From a bacterium (lineage in GTDB: Bacteria > Babelota > Babeliae > Babelales > JABGSX01): DNA of 54,852 bases. Below the pieces are notes generated by a model that saw only the letters and a program-made list of their open reading frames with translations, was not told the DNA's origin and ran no database searches. Both the position numbers and the translations under genes were made by a program. Shown here piece after piece: positions 17,082-26,103 of the stretch. Position 1 is the first letter of the stretch; each line of letters opens with the position of its first letter. The stretch spans positions 1-54,852 of the forward strand of contig JABGSX010000027.1 in assembly GCA_018647505.1 (NCBI GenBank). The letters are read 5' to 3'.

Positions 17082-19409
17082 ATGGAAAAAAGAAAAAAAT
17101 ATTTTCTTTTAATAACAAGTATTTATCTTGCTAATGCAATATTCGGCGCCACTACTTTTGCACACGCCAACAAAAAAGATACCAATGGGAAGGTTTCTCA
17201 AAAAAACGAGCCCAAACAAAATATATATATAAATTTTGAAGAAGAAAGTCTTACAGAAATAATAAACCAGCTAGCGAAGCTTAAAAATGTAAATATAATC
17301 CTTCCACAACCAAACACAATCACACAAAAAGTAACATTCTTCAAAGAAAAACCAGTAACAAAAGAAGAAGCTTTTAATCTTTTGTATTCCATTTTAGATT
17401 ATGCTGGATACAGTTTAATTGAACAAAAAGGAACATTTGTTGTCATTAAAAATGATAAAAATATAACCAAAGAAAGCTTAAAGATATTCATTGGCACGCA
17501 CTATGACGCCCTACCCTCAACAGACGAAAGAATCCGCTATATTTGCACCCTAGAAAACATACAGGTACCAAAACAAAACCCACAAAACGATCCGCTCGCA
17601 GTTATTCTTAAAGATATATTGTCAAAACCTCCAGAATCACTAATTATTTTTGACAGCAAAACAAACAGCATTATTCTCACAGACAAAGCATACAACATAA
17701 AAATGGCCATGAAAATTATACACGAAATGGATCACACAGGCTTTAGAGAAGCAATAGAAATTATTCCGCTTTATCATACACAAGCATCGTTCATAACAAA
17801 CGGAAAAGACGGCATTCTTGATAAATTAATCGGAAAAGATGTAAAACAAGTTGGCGCGAGAAGCATATTAGTTACAAAGCCAAGCTCTTTGTATTTTTCC
17901 CCAACAACAAAGGTTGTACCAGAAGAACGTACAAATTCTCTAATTATCATGGGAAAAAAAGAAGACGTACAGCGAATAAAAAATTTTATACTCAAATACA
18001 TAGACCGACCAATGGAAGACGGCAACTCCATTTTGCACATTTATCATCTAAAACACCTCACGGCTGAAACGTTTGGACCGATTCTATCAAAAATTTTAAA
18101 ACCATCTGGATCGGCACAACAATCATCAGGAGGCTCCACGGCGCCACAAAACTTTAAAAACGTTGTTATTGTAGGCGAAAAACAAGAGGCAAAAAGCACC
18201 GCTGGACAATCAAGTGGCGGGGCCGGAACAAAATACAGCGGAAACAGGCTTGTAATAGCCGCAAGAAAAAATGACTGGCTAAGAATAAAAGAGCTTATAG
18301 ATGAGCTTGATAAACCACAGCTGCAGGTTGCTTTAGAAATTTTAGTTGTCGACATTAGCACCAATTTAGAAAAGATTTTGGGTTCGCAAACACGCAATCG
18401 ATCAGACTTTGGGCTATATGATGGGGTTAACTTCCAGGCGGCAAATAGCGCACCGGCAATAACAAAATCGACTACCGCTGTAGATGCGCTAAAAGCAAAC
18501 ATGCTCGATTCTAGTATCGTTGGAACTAGCGCAACAAAGTCAGGGGCAGCAATATTTACATTAAAAGATTCCACAGATAACACTATGTGGTCAATTTTTA
18601 AATTAGTTGATCGATCAAAAAGTACAGATATTTTATCCCATCCGTTTTTGATAACTAAAAACACAAACAAGGCAACCTTATCTGTTGGTGAAACAAGAAT
18701 AACTGATTCTGGTAGCCCAACAGTAAAAGACGGCGGAACAAGCGTGAGCTTCGATACACTTGAAGCAAGTTTAACAGTAAATATAACACCTATTATTAGT
18801 CCAAAATCTAAGATGATTAATCTTGACATCGATATAGAGGTCACCAATTTTGTTACAACATCGAATCAAACCCGCGCAAAAAGATCAATATCGACAAACG
18901 CAAACATTCGAAACAAGGAGGTTCTTGTTCTTGGCGGACTTACTAAAACAAGCAATGAAACAAATAAAATTCCAACACCCATCCTTGGACAAATTCCAAT
19001 TTTAGGCTGGATGTTTAAGCACAAGTCAAACGTATTTACAAAAAGCAACCTTACCGTATTCATCTGTCCAACAATTTTAAATGTAGGCGAAGACGCTCAC
19101 AAAAGTATGTTTACGAAGGAAAAGCTCGCATACTCTAGACAAGTATTTGGCGAAGCCAACATTTTTTCAGATCTGCGAGACCCAATCTCTAGATGGTTCT
19201 TTAAGTCCCCAGTCAACGAGGAAGAACACGTAAAAAGCTTTTTCGAAGACAGGTTTAAAAGCAGAGAAAAAAAACAAGAAAAAGCTGCTCCAATAAAAGA
19301 AGATAGCTTCAAACAAAAAAATACTAATGATCAAAAGATCATCGAACTTTTTAAAGACGAAAAAAGTCCCGTCCCCAAAAATGAGACGGGACAGCAAATA
19401 AAATCTTAA
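17082..19409 (+). CDS. Second secretin of the operon (GspD paralogue)
   Basis: A 775-residue secretin with its own signal peptide (ends near FAHANKK). It has an N0-like domain (about 48-125), N-repeats (IRYICTLENIQV, IEIIPLYHTQASF, LHIYHLKHLTAET) and a Ser/Gly-rich loop near 345-380. The secretin domain runs from LQVALEILVVDIS (about 420) through ILSHPFLITKNTNKATLS and VLVLGGLTK to LTVFICPTIL. Like the first copy it carries a post-secretin tail with the motif RDPISRWFF (about 700), then a Lys/Glu-rich end. The two are clearly homologous but strongly diverged, not a recent duplication. It may form a separate or mixed channel; its role is not visible from sequence. The last codons contain the terminator hairpin of convergent eno. 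Confidence 0.9.
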   Translation: MEKRKKYFLLITSIYLANAIFGATTFAHANKKDTNGKVSQKNEPKQNIYINFEEESLTEIINQLAKLKNVNIILPQPNTITQKVTFFKEKPVTKEEAFNLLYSILDYAGYSLIEQKGTFVVIKNDKNITKESLKIFIGTHYDALPSTDERIRYICTLENIQVPKQNPQNDPLAVILKDILSKPPESLIIFDSKTNSIILTDKAYNIKMAMKIIHEMDHTGFREAIEIIPLYHTQASFITNGKDGILDKLIGKDVKQVGARSILVTKPSSLYFSPTTKVVPEERTNSLIIMGKKEDVQRIKNFILKYIDRPMEDGNSILHIYHLKHLTAETFGPILSKILKPSGSAQQSSGGSTAPQNFKNVVIVGEKQEAKSTAGQSSGGAGTKYSGNRLVIAARKNDWLRIKELIDELDKPQLQVALEILVVDISTNLEKILGSQTRNRSDFGLYDGVNFQAANSAPAITKSTTAVDALKANMLDSSIVGTSATKSGAAIFTLKDSTDNTMWSIFKLVDRSKSTDILSHPFLITKNTNKATLSVGETRITDSGSPTVKDGGTSVSFDTLEASLTVNITPIISPKSKMINLDIDIEVTNFVTTSNQTRAKRSISTNANIRNKEVLVLGGLTKTSNETNKIPTPILGQIPILGWMFKHKSNVFTKSNLTVFICPTILNVGEDAHKSMFTKEKLAYSRQVFGEANIFSDLRDPISRWFFKSPVNEEEHVKSFFEDRFKSREKKQEKAAPIKEDSFKQKNTNDQKIIELFKDEKSPVPKNETGQQIKS
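19360..19392 (-). terminator. eno terminator embedded in the 3' coding end of the second secretin
   Basis: On the minus strand the perfect stem GTCCCGTC / GACGGGAC is followed by TTTTTTC. Because eno ends at 19413 and transcribes leftwards, this is its natural terminator, yet it lies wholly within the last 50 bases of the oppositely oriented secretin gene. Confidence 0.75.
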
Positions 19410-19412
19410 CTT

Positions 19413-20666
19413 TTATTCTTTATCAGCATCGACAAGCTCCAGCTCTATTTGTAAAAGACGGTTATATTTTGCTATGCGCTCAGAACGAGAGCAACCACCA
19501 GCTTTTATATACCTAGAGTGTGCTCCAACAGCCAGGTCTGCTATAAAAGTGTCACACGTTTCCCCTGACCTATGAGAAATAACCGTTTCAAGTCCATACT
19601 CTTTACATAGAGCAACGGCTTGTAAGGCCTCCGAGACTGTTCCAATTTGATTTGGCTTAATGATGGAGGCTGTAGCAGTATTTTTTTCTATTGCTTGGGC
19701 AAGCTTTTCTGCATTTGTAACAAAAATATCATCGCCAACAATCATAATTTTTTCTTTTAATAATTTAGTCATGAGAGCCCACCCATCCCAATCATTCTGA
19801 TCAATACCATCCTCTATTGAATAAATAGGATAGTGTTGAACAAGCTGAGTATAAAACTCGATTAAATCTTCAGAGGAAAGATATTTACCATGCCATTTGT
19901 ATAGCTGTTTTGAAGGGTCATAAAACTCTGAAGCCGCAACATCTAGAGCTATTGCACACGTAACATTGTGAGAGACATAAACTTTGTTTATCGCCTCCAT
20001 TAAACAATCCAAAACTTCAACTTCGTCTGAAAATCTAGGAGCAAATCCGCCCTCATCTCCTAGAGACACCGACTTTCCCTGCTTTTGCAGCAAACGCTTG
20101 AGCTCATAAAAAACAGCAACCGCCACCTCCATAGTCTGTGAAAAACTGCCAGCATCGGTAGGGATTATCATAAATTCTTGAATACACAAATTATTGTCAG
20201 CGTGGGCACCACCATTAATCACATTAAACATAGGATATGGTAACGATACTGTTTCTGCGCCCATCATGTACGCAACAAGCTCAAATAGTTGTAACTTTTC
20301 TGAATATGCCTGCGCCTTAAATAACGACATGCTTGCAGCAAGAGTCGTGTTGGCACCTAAGTAAGATTTGTTTTGTGTTCCATCAAGCTCGATAATCATC
20401 CTGTCTAGCTCCAGTGCCGCAGGTTCTTTATCCAATAATTCTGGGGCAATTATCCTTTCAAGGTTGCTAATCGCTTTCAAAACCCCTTTTCCCATAAGCC
20501 TTTTTCCACCATCGCGCAACTCAAGAGCCTCGTACTGCCCACAAGATGCTCCCGATGGCACAGAAGAAGAAATAACCATTCCGTCATCAAGAAAAATGTC
20601 GCATGCTATCGTTGGCATCCCTCTAGAATCAAAAATCTCTCGGCCTTTAACTTTTACTATCTTCAT
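19413..20666 (-). CDS. eno: Enolase
   Basis: It converts 2-phosphoglycerate to phosphoenolpyruvate in glycolysis. The 417-residue protein has FDSRGMPT, the mobile loop SGASCG (usually SGASTG), QEFMIIPT, the catalytic Glu in GDEGGFAP, Mg ligands in ALDVAASEFYD, SIEDG and GDDIFVTN, the catalytic Lys in IIKPNQIGT, SHRSGET and the C-terminal GGCSRSERIAKYN. All key residues are present; the Cys in the mobile loop is an oddity but not at a catalytic position. Slightly shorter than the usual 430. The gene is followed by its own terminator inside the neighbouring secretin gene. Confidence 0.97.
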   Translation of the reverse strand: MKIVKVKGREIFDSRGMPTIACDIFLDDGMVISSSVPSGASCGQYEALELRDGGKRLMGKGVLKAISNLERIIAPELLDKEPAALELDRMIIELDGTQNKSYLGANTTLAASMSLFKAQAYSEKLQLFELVAYMMGAETVSLPYPMFNVINGGAHADNNLCIQEFMIIPTDAGSFSQTMEVAVAVFYELKRLLQKQGKSVSLGDEGGFAPRFSDEVEVLDCLMEAINKVYVSHNVTCAIALDVAASEFYDPSKQLYKWHGKYLSSEDLIEFYTQLVQHYPIYSIEDGIDQNDWDGWALMTKLLKEKIMIVGDDIFVTNAEKLAQAIEKNTATASIIKPNQIGTVSEALQAVALCKEYGLETVISHRSGETCDTFIADLAVGAHSRYIKAGGCSRSERIAKYNRLLQIELELVDADKE

Positions 20667-20745
20667 AGCAACATCCTAAACAAACATAAAGCGCTATTAA
20701 TCTTATAATCGGTAACACCCTAACATAAAAAAATTATAAGCTGAA

Positions 20746-20764
20746 GTCCCCGCAATGCGGGGAC
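20746..20764 (-). terminator. aspS terminator
   Basis: An 8-bp stem GTCCCCGC / GCGGGGAC with an AAT loop lies 55 bases after the aspS stop. On the minus strand a run TTTTTTTA appears 15-20 bases beyond the stem. Plausible rho-independent terminator with a displaced T-tract. Confidence 0.55.
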
Positions 20765-20818
20765 CAATCTTAAACCAAAAACAATAAAAATGCTGACAAC
20801 GCCACACAGGCTATAGCT

Positions 20819-22597
20819 TTACTTTTTTTCTTTCCCCTTAACAAGAGAAAGCCCATATTCTTTGAGCAATTCTTTATCGACATGGGTAGGAGCATTCATC
20901 ATCGGATCATACCCTCTCTGCGTTTTTGGAAACGCAACAACCTCTCGCAAAGACTCAGAGCCCGTCAACAACATAACAACACGATCAAGCCCTAACGCTA
21001 TTCCTCCGTGTGGTGGAAAACCATACTTCTGAGCCTCTAATAAAAACCCAAACCTCTCATTCATTTGCTTCTTATCCAACCCAAGCAAATCAAACACTTT
21101 TTTTTGAACATCCGCATCATGTATACGAATTGATCCTCCACCAAGCTCAACACCATTCAAAATAACATCGTAGGACTTGGATTTAATATCAGATACATCC
21201 ATATTCTCCCATCCATCCTGCGGAGATGTAAACGGGTGGTTAACCGATTCCCAACCTTTTGTGTTTTCGTCATACTCAAACAATGGAAACTCGGTAACCC
21301 ACAGAAAGTTCATCTTGTCTTTTGGGATCATATTCAACGCTTTAGCAACCTCTAGTCTCAACCGTCCAAGTTGGTCCCAAGTTTTTTCGTACTTTCCTGC
21401 AATAAAAAATGCAATGTCGCCACAGCTTAGCGCCTTATTTTCAATTTTTTCTATCTGTTCGATGAAGTTGTCGGGTAAAAATTTTGATACGGGAGACTCC
21501 AGTTTTCCGGCCTCTAAAACCCTAGCCCATAAAAGGCCCTTAGCGCCAAATCCTTTTGCCACGTTCTCCCATTTTGCAATTCCTGCACGAGTAACCCCAG
21601 AGTCACGCAAGACAAATCCCCCAATTTTACCATCATTTTTTAGAGTATCCTGTAAAAACCGCAACTCAGTGTTTTTGAATGTCGACGTGAAGTCTTTTAT
21701 TGTCATATCAAATCGAGTATCAGGTTTGTCAGAACCATAAAGACCAAAAGCGTCTTTATATAACATTCTTGGAAATGGAACTGTAACATCCACATTGCAG
21801 GCCGTTTTAAGCGTGTAATGCAACAAGCCTTCAATAACGCTTATAATATCTTCTTCGTCCACAAAAGACATTTCTACGTCTAGCTGGGTAAATTCTGGCT
21901 GCCTATCTGCCCGCAAATCTTCGTCTCTAAAGCAACGTGCAACTTGAAAGTACTTCTCGAATCCTGCTGCCATAAGAAGTTGTTTATAAAGCTGTGGGGA
22001 CTGTGGCATTGCATATACATATCCATGATGAATCCGCGATGGAACAAGAAACTCCCTCGAGCCCTCGGGTGTGTTTTTTGTTAAAATTGGAGTTTCAACC
22101 TCATAAAACTCTTCTTTCATGAAAAACTCGCGCATAGCAAAGATTATTTTGTTGCGCATAACTAATTTTTCGCGTGGGCCCTTGCGCCTTAGGTCTAAAT
22201 AGCGATATCGAAGCCTTAGCTCTTCTTCAACACCTTCGGCCTCGTCTAAAATAAATGGCAAAGTTTCTGCCGAACTTAAAATATCTACTTCATCAACCTT
22301 CAACTCTAGTGCGCCTGTTGACATGTCCGGGTTTATATTTTCCTTCGAGCGATCAACAACCATGCCTGTCACAGAAACAACAAATTCACTCCTAAGGCTT
22401 TCTGCTTTTTTGTGTGCATCATTTGATATTTCTGGATTAAACACAAGCTGCATAACCCCACTGCGATCGCGCAAATCTACAAAAATTAACCCTCCATGGT
22501 CTCTTCTTTTGTTTACCCAACCACACAGGCTTATTTTTTTGCCCTTAAAGGCCTCTGCAACAAGGCCACAACCAGTTGTCCGCTCAAGCTTTTTCAT
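20819..22597 (-). CDS. aspS: Aspartyl-tRNA synthetase (bacterial type)
   Basis: It charges tRNA-Asp with aspartate. The 592-residue protein has the N-terminal OB-fold anticodon-binding domain (VAEAFKGKKISLCGWVNKRRDHGG), class II motif 2 (FRDEDLRADRQPEFTQLDVEMSF), a bacterial-type GAD insertion (about 300-410) and motif 3 (GIALGLDRVVMLLTGSESLREVVAFPK). Length and insertion fit the bacterial enzyme. Because the downstream region also holds gatB, a non-discriminating AspRS that also charges tRNA-Asn is possible, but that cannot be decided here. Confidence 0.96.
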   Translation of the reverse strand: MKKLERTTGCGLVAEAFKGKKISLCGWVNKRRDHGGLIFVDLRDRSGVMQLVFNPEISNDAHKKAESLRSEFVVSVTGMVVDRSKENINPDMSTGALELKVDEVDILSSAETLPFILDEAEGVEEELRLRYRYLDLRRKGPREKLVMRNKIIFAMREFFMKEEFYEVETPILTKNTPEGSREFLVPSRIHHGYVYAMPQSPQLYKQLLMAAGFEKYFQVARCFRDEDLRADRQPEFTQLDVEMSFVDEEDIISVIEGLLHYTLKTACNVDVTVPFPRMLYKDAFGLYGSDKPDTRFDMTIKDFTSTFKNTELRFLQDTLKNDGKIGGFVLRDSGVTRAGIAKWENVAKGFGAKGLLWARVLEAGKLESPVSKFLPDNFIEQIEKIENKALSCGDIAFFIAGKYEKTWDQLGRLRLEVAKALNMIPKDKMNFLWVTEFPLFEYDENTKGWESVNHPFTSPQDGWENMDVSDIKSKSYDVILNGVELGGGSIRIHDADVQKKVFDLLGLDKKQMNERFGFLLEAQKYGFPPHGGIALGLDRVVMLLTGSESLREVVAFPKTQRGYDPMMNAPTHVDKELLKEYGLSLVKGKEKK

Positions 22598-22684
22598 AGC
22601 AACCCTTTTGTGTAAGGTTTTGTGTTATAAAAATACCTTAAAAATATAGCGTATTACACATAAATACACAAACACGCCAACCTT

Positions 22685-22720
22685 TAAAAAGTTAAGGCCG
22701 GGATTTTTTCCCGGCCTTAA
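22685..22720 (-). terminator. Terminator of the outer-membrane protein gene
   Basis: A perfect 12-bp stem TTAAGGCCGGGA / TCCCGGCCTTAA with a 5-nt loop lies 22 bases after the stop at 22742. On the minus strand it is followed by CTTTTTAAAGG. Confidence 0.8.
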
Positions 22721-22741
22721 AAAATTGCACGCTTGTTTAAA

Positions 22742-24742
22742 CTAGAATGTATATTCTACACTAAAGCCAAAGGTGAAAGCTATTGCGTCACCCATGGTTA
22801 TTGAGCTGTCTGCTCCAGGCAGAGGCAACCCCTTGATATCTTTATAATATGTACCAGGAAAGAAAACAGAGGTTGAACCAGAAGCTTTTATGTTTTTGAG
22901 AAGCTCAAAACTCACAGTTGTGTTTGCTTCTACGCCCATAAACTTACTTGCCAATTCATCTGTTGACTGACCAGCAGATGCATCATACTTATTTGTATCA
23001 AAATCATCCCAGTATGCAACCAAATTTGGCTTTACAGAAAGGTTTCGCTTGCTATCAGCGGGAGTCCATTCTGCACCAAGACCAAGATATCTAATATCGG
23101 TAAACCCTGTAATAAACGTTGCATGTTTGTCCCTTGTTGCATTGTTATTAGGGATCGTTAATGGCCGAGAATGCTGCCCTGCGCCACCCAAAACAAACAT
23201 ACTACTTATTTTTTTACCCGAAAAGAAAAGATTTTGTAGGCCAATAAACCCTTTATAGTTTCCATCAACATCACTATCATTGGGGCTGTCTATGTCTTGA
23301 TTTGGATTTTTGTCTCCAGAGGCTAATCCAAATTCAGCAGAAAGGCATAACTCTTTTTCTATTGCCCAGTACGAGGCATTTGTAACAAAAGCCCAACCAC
23401 CGTATGTATTTTTATATGCATCACGGAAACGATATTGGCCATTGTAAGCCGCATGTGAACCAACTCGCTCTAAATTTTGATCAGACGTCCTTGTTACACC
23501 ATCAATGTCACCTTGTGTTACTGCTGCATCATTATATTTGATCTTTGTTGTGCTATCTTGTGAAGCAGCATCAACAACACTAAACACATGGCTGTTAACA
23601 ACAATCATGCTTCCATCTCTGTTTATTATTTCAGCCACATTCCTGTCCCAACCTCTTACATTTTGGCGACCAAGGTTTGCGGCGCATTCAACCCCAAAGC
23701 TTAGGCGATTGTACTGAAAGTCTGCCGACAGGCCTATTGTTGACAACATGCTTTCGGCATCAGCCGTGAACTCAACCTTTTGTTCTTTTTCACGATTAAA
23801 AAAGAAATAAGGCTCAACATTTATGCTCTTCTCGTCTTTTTTAAATATTTCCCACTTTGCACGTGTCGCAATTACGTAATCTGTAAGCCCAAAGCCTCTG
23901 TAAGGGTTGTCGCTGCCGGTATAAGCAGAAGAATAAATTTTTTCACTCACTGACGACAAGGAGTCAGACTTGTTTTCTAAAAGCGCAAAGTATATATCCA
24001 ACTCGACAGCCTTCTCTTCCCTGTCTGGAGAAAGGCTCAATAAAACACCATAGGCATATTGATCAATAGAAGCTTCAGAGTAAGAACCCAAAACTCCTGG
24101 GGCTAGGGCAAACGCCGGCCCAAAAGACATTCCGCTACCAAGTTGAAATGGAAATGCCCCAAGCTTTAAAGAAATGCTTTTATCTGTTTTTATTCTAAAG
24201 CATTCTGCCACATCTAATTCTGCCCACAATTCTCTGACCCAAAGGATATTTCGCGGAATATAGTGATTATGGCTACCAACAGATGTTACCCCCGCTATGG
24301 TTGAAGGTGTTGATGACGTTTTTGAAACACTTTCAGGATTACCCCATTTGGCACGGGTACGAAGAGAGGCTTTTGACTGTATAATGTCATGCCCATATTC
24401 CTTTTTGCCAAAAAATGACTCTACGTTCAAATCAAAAGTGTGACGAACAAAGAACATTTTGCCATAGTCGCTTGTACCGTTAAAGGTTCTTAAATTTGAA
24501 CCAAAAGCAACCTCAGGCCTATATGATCCACCAAGCTTTATTTTTAAGTCCCCCTTCTGGAATGAAAGCTCCGAACTTTCTTTTTTATCCAGCTCTGGAA
24601 CAACCTTTTTTTCCTCAAAAATATTATTTAAATGTTTCTCCGAAACATCTAGGTCCATTGGCCGACCCGTCTTTGTAGTGCTATTTAGCCCCACAAAAAA
24701 CAAAAGAAAATATACAGACAATGACAACTTGTTTTGTCGCAT
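22742..24742 (-). CDS. Outer-membrane beta-barrel protein (porin-like)
   Basis: A 666-residue protein with an N-terminal signal peptide (KLSLSVYFLLFFVGLNS) and a C-terminal FSVEYTF ending in Phe, the signature recognised by the BAM machinery. Most of the length is made of amphipathic strands rich in aromatic residues (KAKWEIF-type and YNRLSFGVEC segments), consistent with a large barrel. A stretch KLGAFPFQLGSGMSFG recalls strands of alginate-export-type barrels, but I cannot name the family. The ATG follows a GAAGGGAG ribosome site and a strong hairpin lies further upstream. Probably a nutrient-uptake or structural porin; substrate unknown. Confidence 0.8.
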   Translation of the reverse strand: MRQNKLSLSVYFLLFFVGLNSTTKTGRPMDLDVSEKHLNNIFEEKKVVPELDKKESSELSFQKGDLKIKLGGSYRPEVAFGSNLRTFNGTSDYGKMFFVRHTFDLNVESFFGKKEYGHDIIQSKASLRTRAKWGNPESVSKTSSTPSTIAGVTSVGSHNHYIPRNILWVRELWAELDVAECFRIKTDKSISLKLGAFPFQLGSGMSFGPAFALAPGVLGSYSEASIDQYAYGVLLSLSPDREEKAVELDIYFALLENKSDSLSSVSEKIYSSAYTGSDNPYRGFGLTDYVIATRAKWEIFKKDEKSINVEPYFFFNREKEQKVEFTADAESMLSTIGLSADFQYNRLSFGVECAANLGRQNVRGWDRNVAEIINRDGSMIVVNSHVFSVVDAASQDSTTKIKYNDAAVTQGDIDGVTRTSDQNLERVGSHAAYNGQYRFRDAYKNTYGGWAFVTNASYWAIEKELCLSAEFGLASGDKNPNQDIDSPNDSDVDGNYKGFIGLQNLFFSGKKISSMFVLGGAGQHSRPLTIPNNNATRDKHATFITGFTDIRYLGLGAEWTPADSKRNLSVKPNLVAYWDDFDTNKYDASAGQSTDELASKFMGVEANTTVSFELLKNIKASGSTSVFFPGTYYKDIKGLPLPGADSSITMGDAIAFTFGFSVEYTF

Positions 24743-24768
24743 AGAACTCCCTTCGAAAACAATTATGC

Positions 24769-24799
24769 GTATAGATAGCCACCTCGAGGCTATCTATAC
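24769..24799. promoter_or_regulatory. Hairpin or palindrome upstream of the outer-membrane protein gene
   Basis: A perfect 12-bp stem GTATAGATAGCC / GGCTATCTATAC with a 7-nt loop lies 27 bases before the outer-membrane protein start, in the divergent gap to nfo. There is no T-tract, so it is more likely a 5' UTR stabilising or regulatory hairpin, or a DNA operator, than a terminator. Confidence 0.45.
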
Positions 24800-24868
24800 C
24801 GACAACGAAAAATTAACTTCTCACCAATAGTGATCAATTTCTATTTTTTGTCAACGCACAACAAAGCT

Positions 24869-24897
24869 TTGTACTAATTTTGTCGTAAATATATAGT
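24869..24897 (+). promoter_or_regulatory. Candidate nfo promoter
   Basis: TTGTAC (24869-24874), a 17-bp spacer and TATAGT (24892-24897, one mismatch to TATAAT) lie about 40 bp ahead of the nfo ATG. The -35 is poor; the -10 is good. Confidence 0.3.
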
Positions 24898-24935
24898 ATA
24901 AAAAAGGCCTAATCCAAAACAAAGAAAAGGTAAAA

Positions 24936-25781
24936 ATGTTATTAGGAGCACATAATTCAATATCGGACGGACTTGCAGGAGCTATAAAAAAGGGAGAATC
25001 CACAGGATGTACATGCATCCAAATTTTTACAAAAAATAACAGACAACTGTTTGCAAACCCTCTAAAAAAAGAAATCATAGAGGAATTTAAAAACACATTA
25101 AAAAAATCAAAAATTGAAGTTGTTGTTGCACATGCCGGATACCTTATTAATATCGCCAACCCTGATGAAAAAAAACGAAATGACGCAATAAAAGCTCTAA
25201 TCTTTGAGCTAGAGCGTTGCAACGCGCTTGGAATACCCTTTTTGGTTTTTCACCCAGGAGCCTGTCTTGGAACAAAAGAATCTGAATGCATAGAAACTGT
25301 TTCTAAAAGCATCGACAAGGTTTTAGACAGCTTTAAAGGAAGCACAAAACTTCTCTTAGAAAATGTTGCAGGAGAAGGCAGCAAAATTGGGCATTCTCTT
25401 GAGCAGTTAGGGTCAATAAAAAATCTAACCAAAAATAGCAAACGAATTGGCATATGTTTTGATACATGCCATGCATTTGCAGCCGGATATAATTTTTGCA
25501 ACAAAAAAGAATATATAAAATTTTGGAAATTATTTGATAAAACAGTCGGGATCGAAAATCTAAAAACTATTCACCTCAATGACTCCGTTGAAAAGCTTGG
25601 ATCAAAAAAAGATAGACATGCTGGAATAGGAGAGGGTAAAATTGGAGTAAAGGCATTTGAACTTATAATGAACGATCCGAAACTCAAAAGCATTCCCAAA
25701 ATCCTAGAAACTCCTAAATCAAAAAGCCTCTCGGAGGACATAAAAAATCTAGAAACCCTTAAAAAACTTATTAGATATTGA
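24936..25781 (+). CDS. nfo: Endonuclease IV (AP endonuclease)
   Basis: It cleaves the backbone 5' of abasic sites in base-excision repair, using a trinuclear zinc centre in a TIM barrel. The 281-residue protein shows the family motifs in order: LLGAHNSISDGLAGAI at the N-terminus, VVAHAGYLINIANP, FLVFHPGACLG, LLLENVAGEGSKIG, GICFDTCHAFAAGYN and KTIHLNDS...DRHAGIGEG, which contain the expected His, Asp and Glu zinc ligands. Length is typical. Single gene on its strand. It complements the uracil-DNA glycosylase at 31 kb, which would generate its substrate. Confidence 0.96.
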   Translation: MLLGAHNSISDGLAGAIKKGESTGCTCIQIFTKNNRQLFANPLKKEIIEEFKNTLKKSKIEVVVAHAGYLINIANPDEKKRNDAIKALIFELERCNALGIPFLVFHPGACLGTKESECIETVSKSIDKVLDSFKGSTKLLLENVAGEGSKIGHSLEQLGSIKNLTKNSKRIGICFDTCHAFAAGYNFCNKKEYIKFWKLFDKTVGIENLKTIHLNDSVEKLGSKKDRHAGIGEGKIGVKAFELIMNDPKLKSIPKILETPKSKSLSEDIKNLETLKKLIRY

Positions 25782-26103
25782 AGATTGGAAATCCAGAAGA
25801 ATGGTCTTGCTAAAAAAAACAATGATGAGACCCTAAATTAACCAAGGAGTACGGAAGGCTAATTCAAAATCCCTTCATTGTTATATCAACTTTGAGCAGT
25901 GCCTCTAACCATACTATCATAAATAACCACACTAAAGAGGTATACTTGCTCAACTGTCTAACCATTTTCGGTGATATTTATAAAAAAAACAAAACTTTTT
26001 TTCCATGGCAAAACGCAACAACAAAAAAAGGCTAAAAATTCAGGAAAATTGCGCTTGCGCAACAATGTTTAATTTGAAAGCAACAAGAACGCAACAGAAG
26101 TTG
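25782..26103. other. Gene-free interval of 322 bases
   Basis: No open frame with a ribosome site, tRNA or strong hairpin is seen between nfo and the convergent transferase gene. The only structure is a short stem TTGCGC-TT-GCGCAA near 26047-26060, followed on the minus strand by TTTTCC and later TTTTT, which could be a weak terminator for the transferase gene. The interval may hold decayed sequence. Confidence 0.5.
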
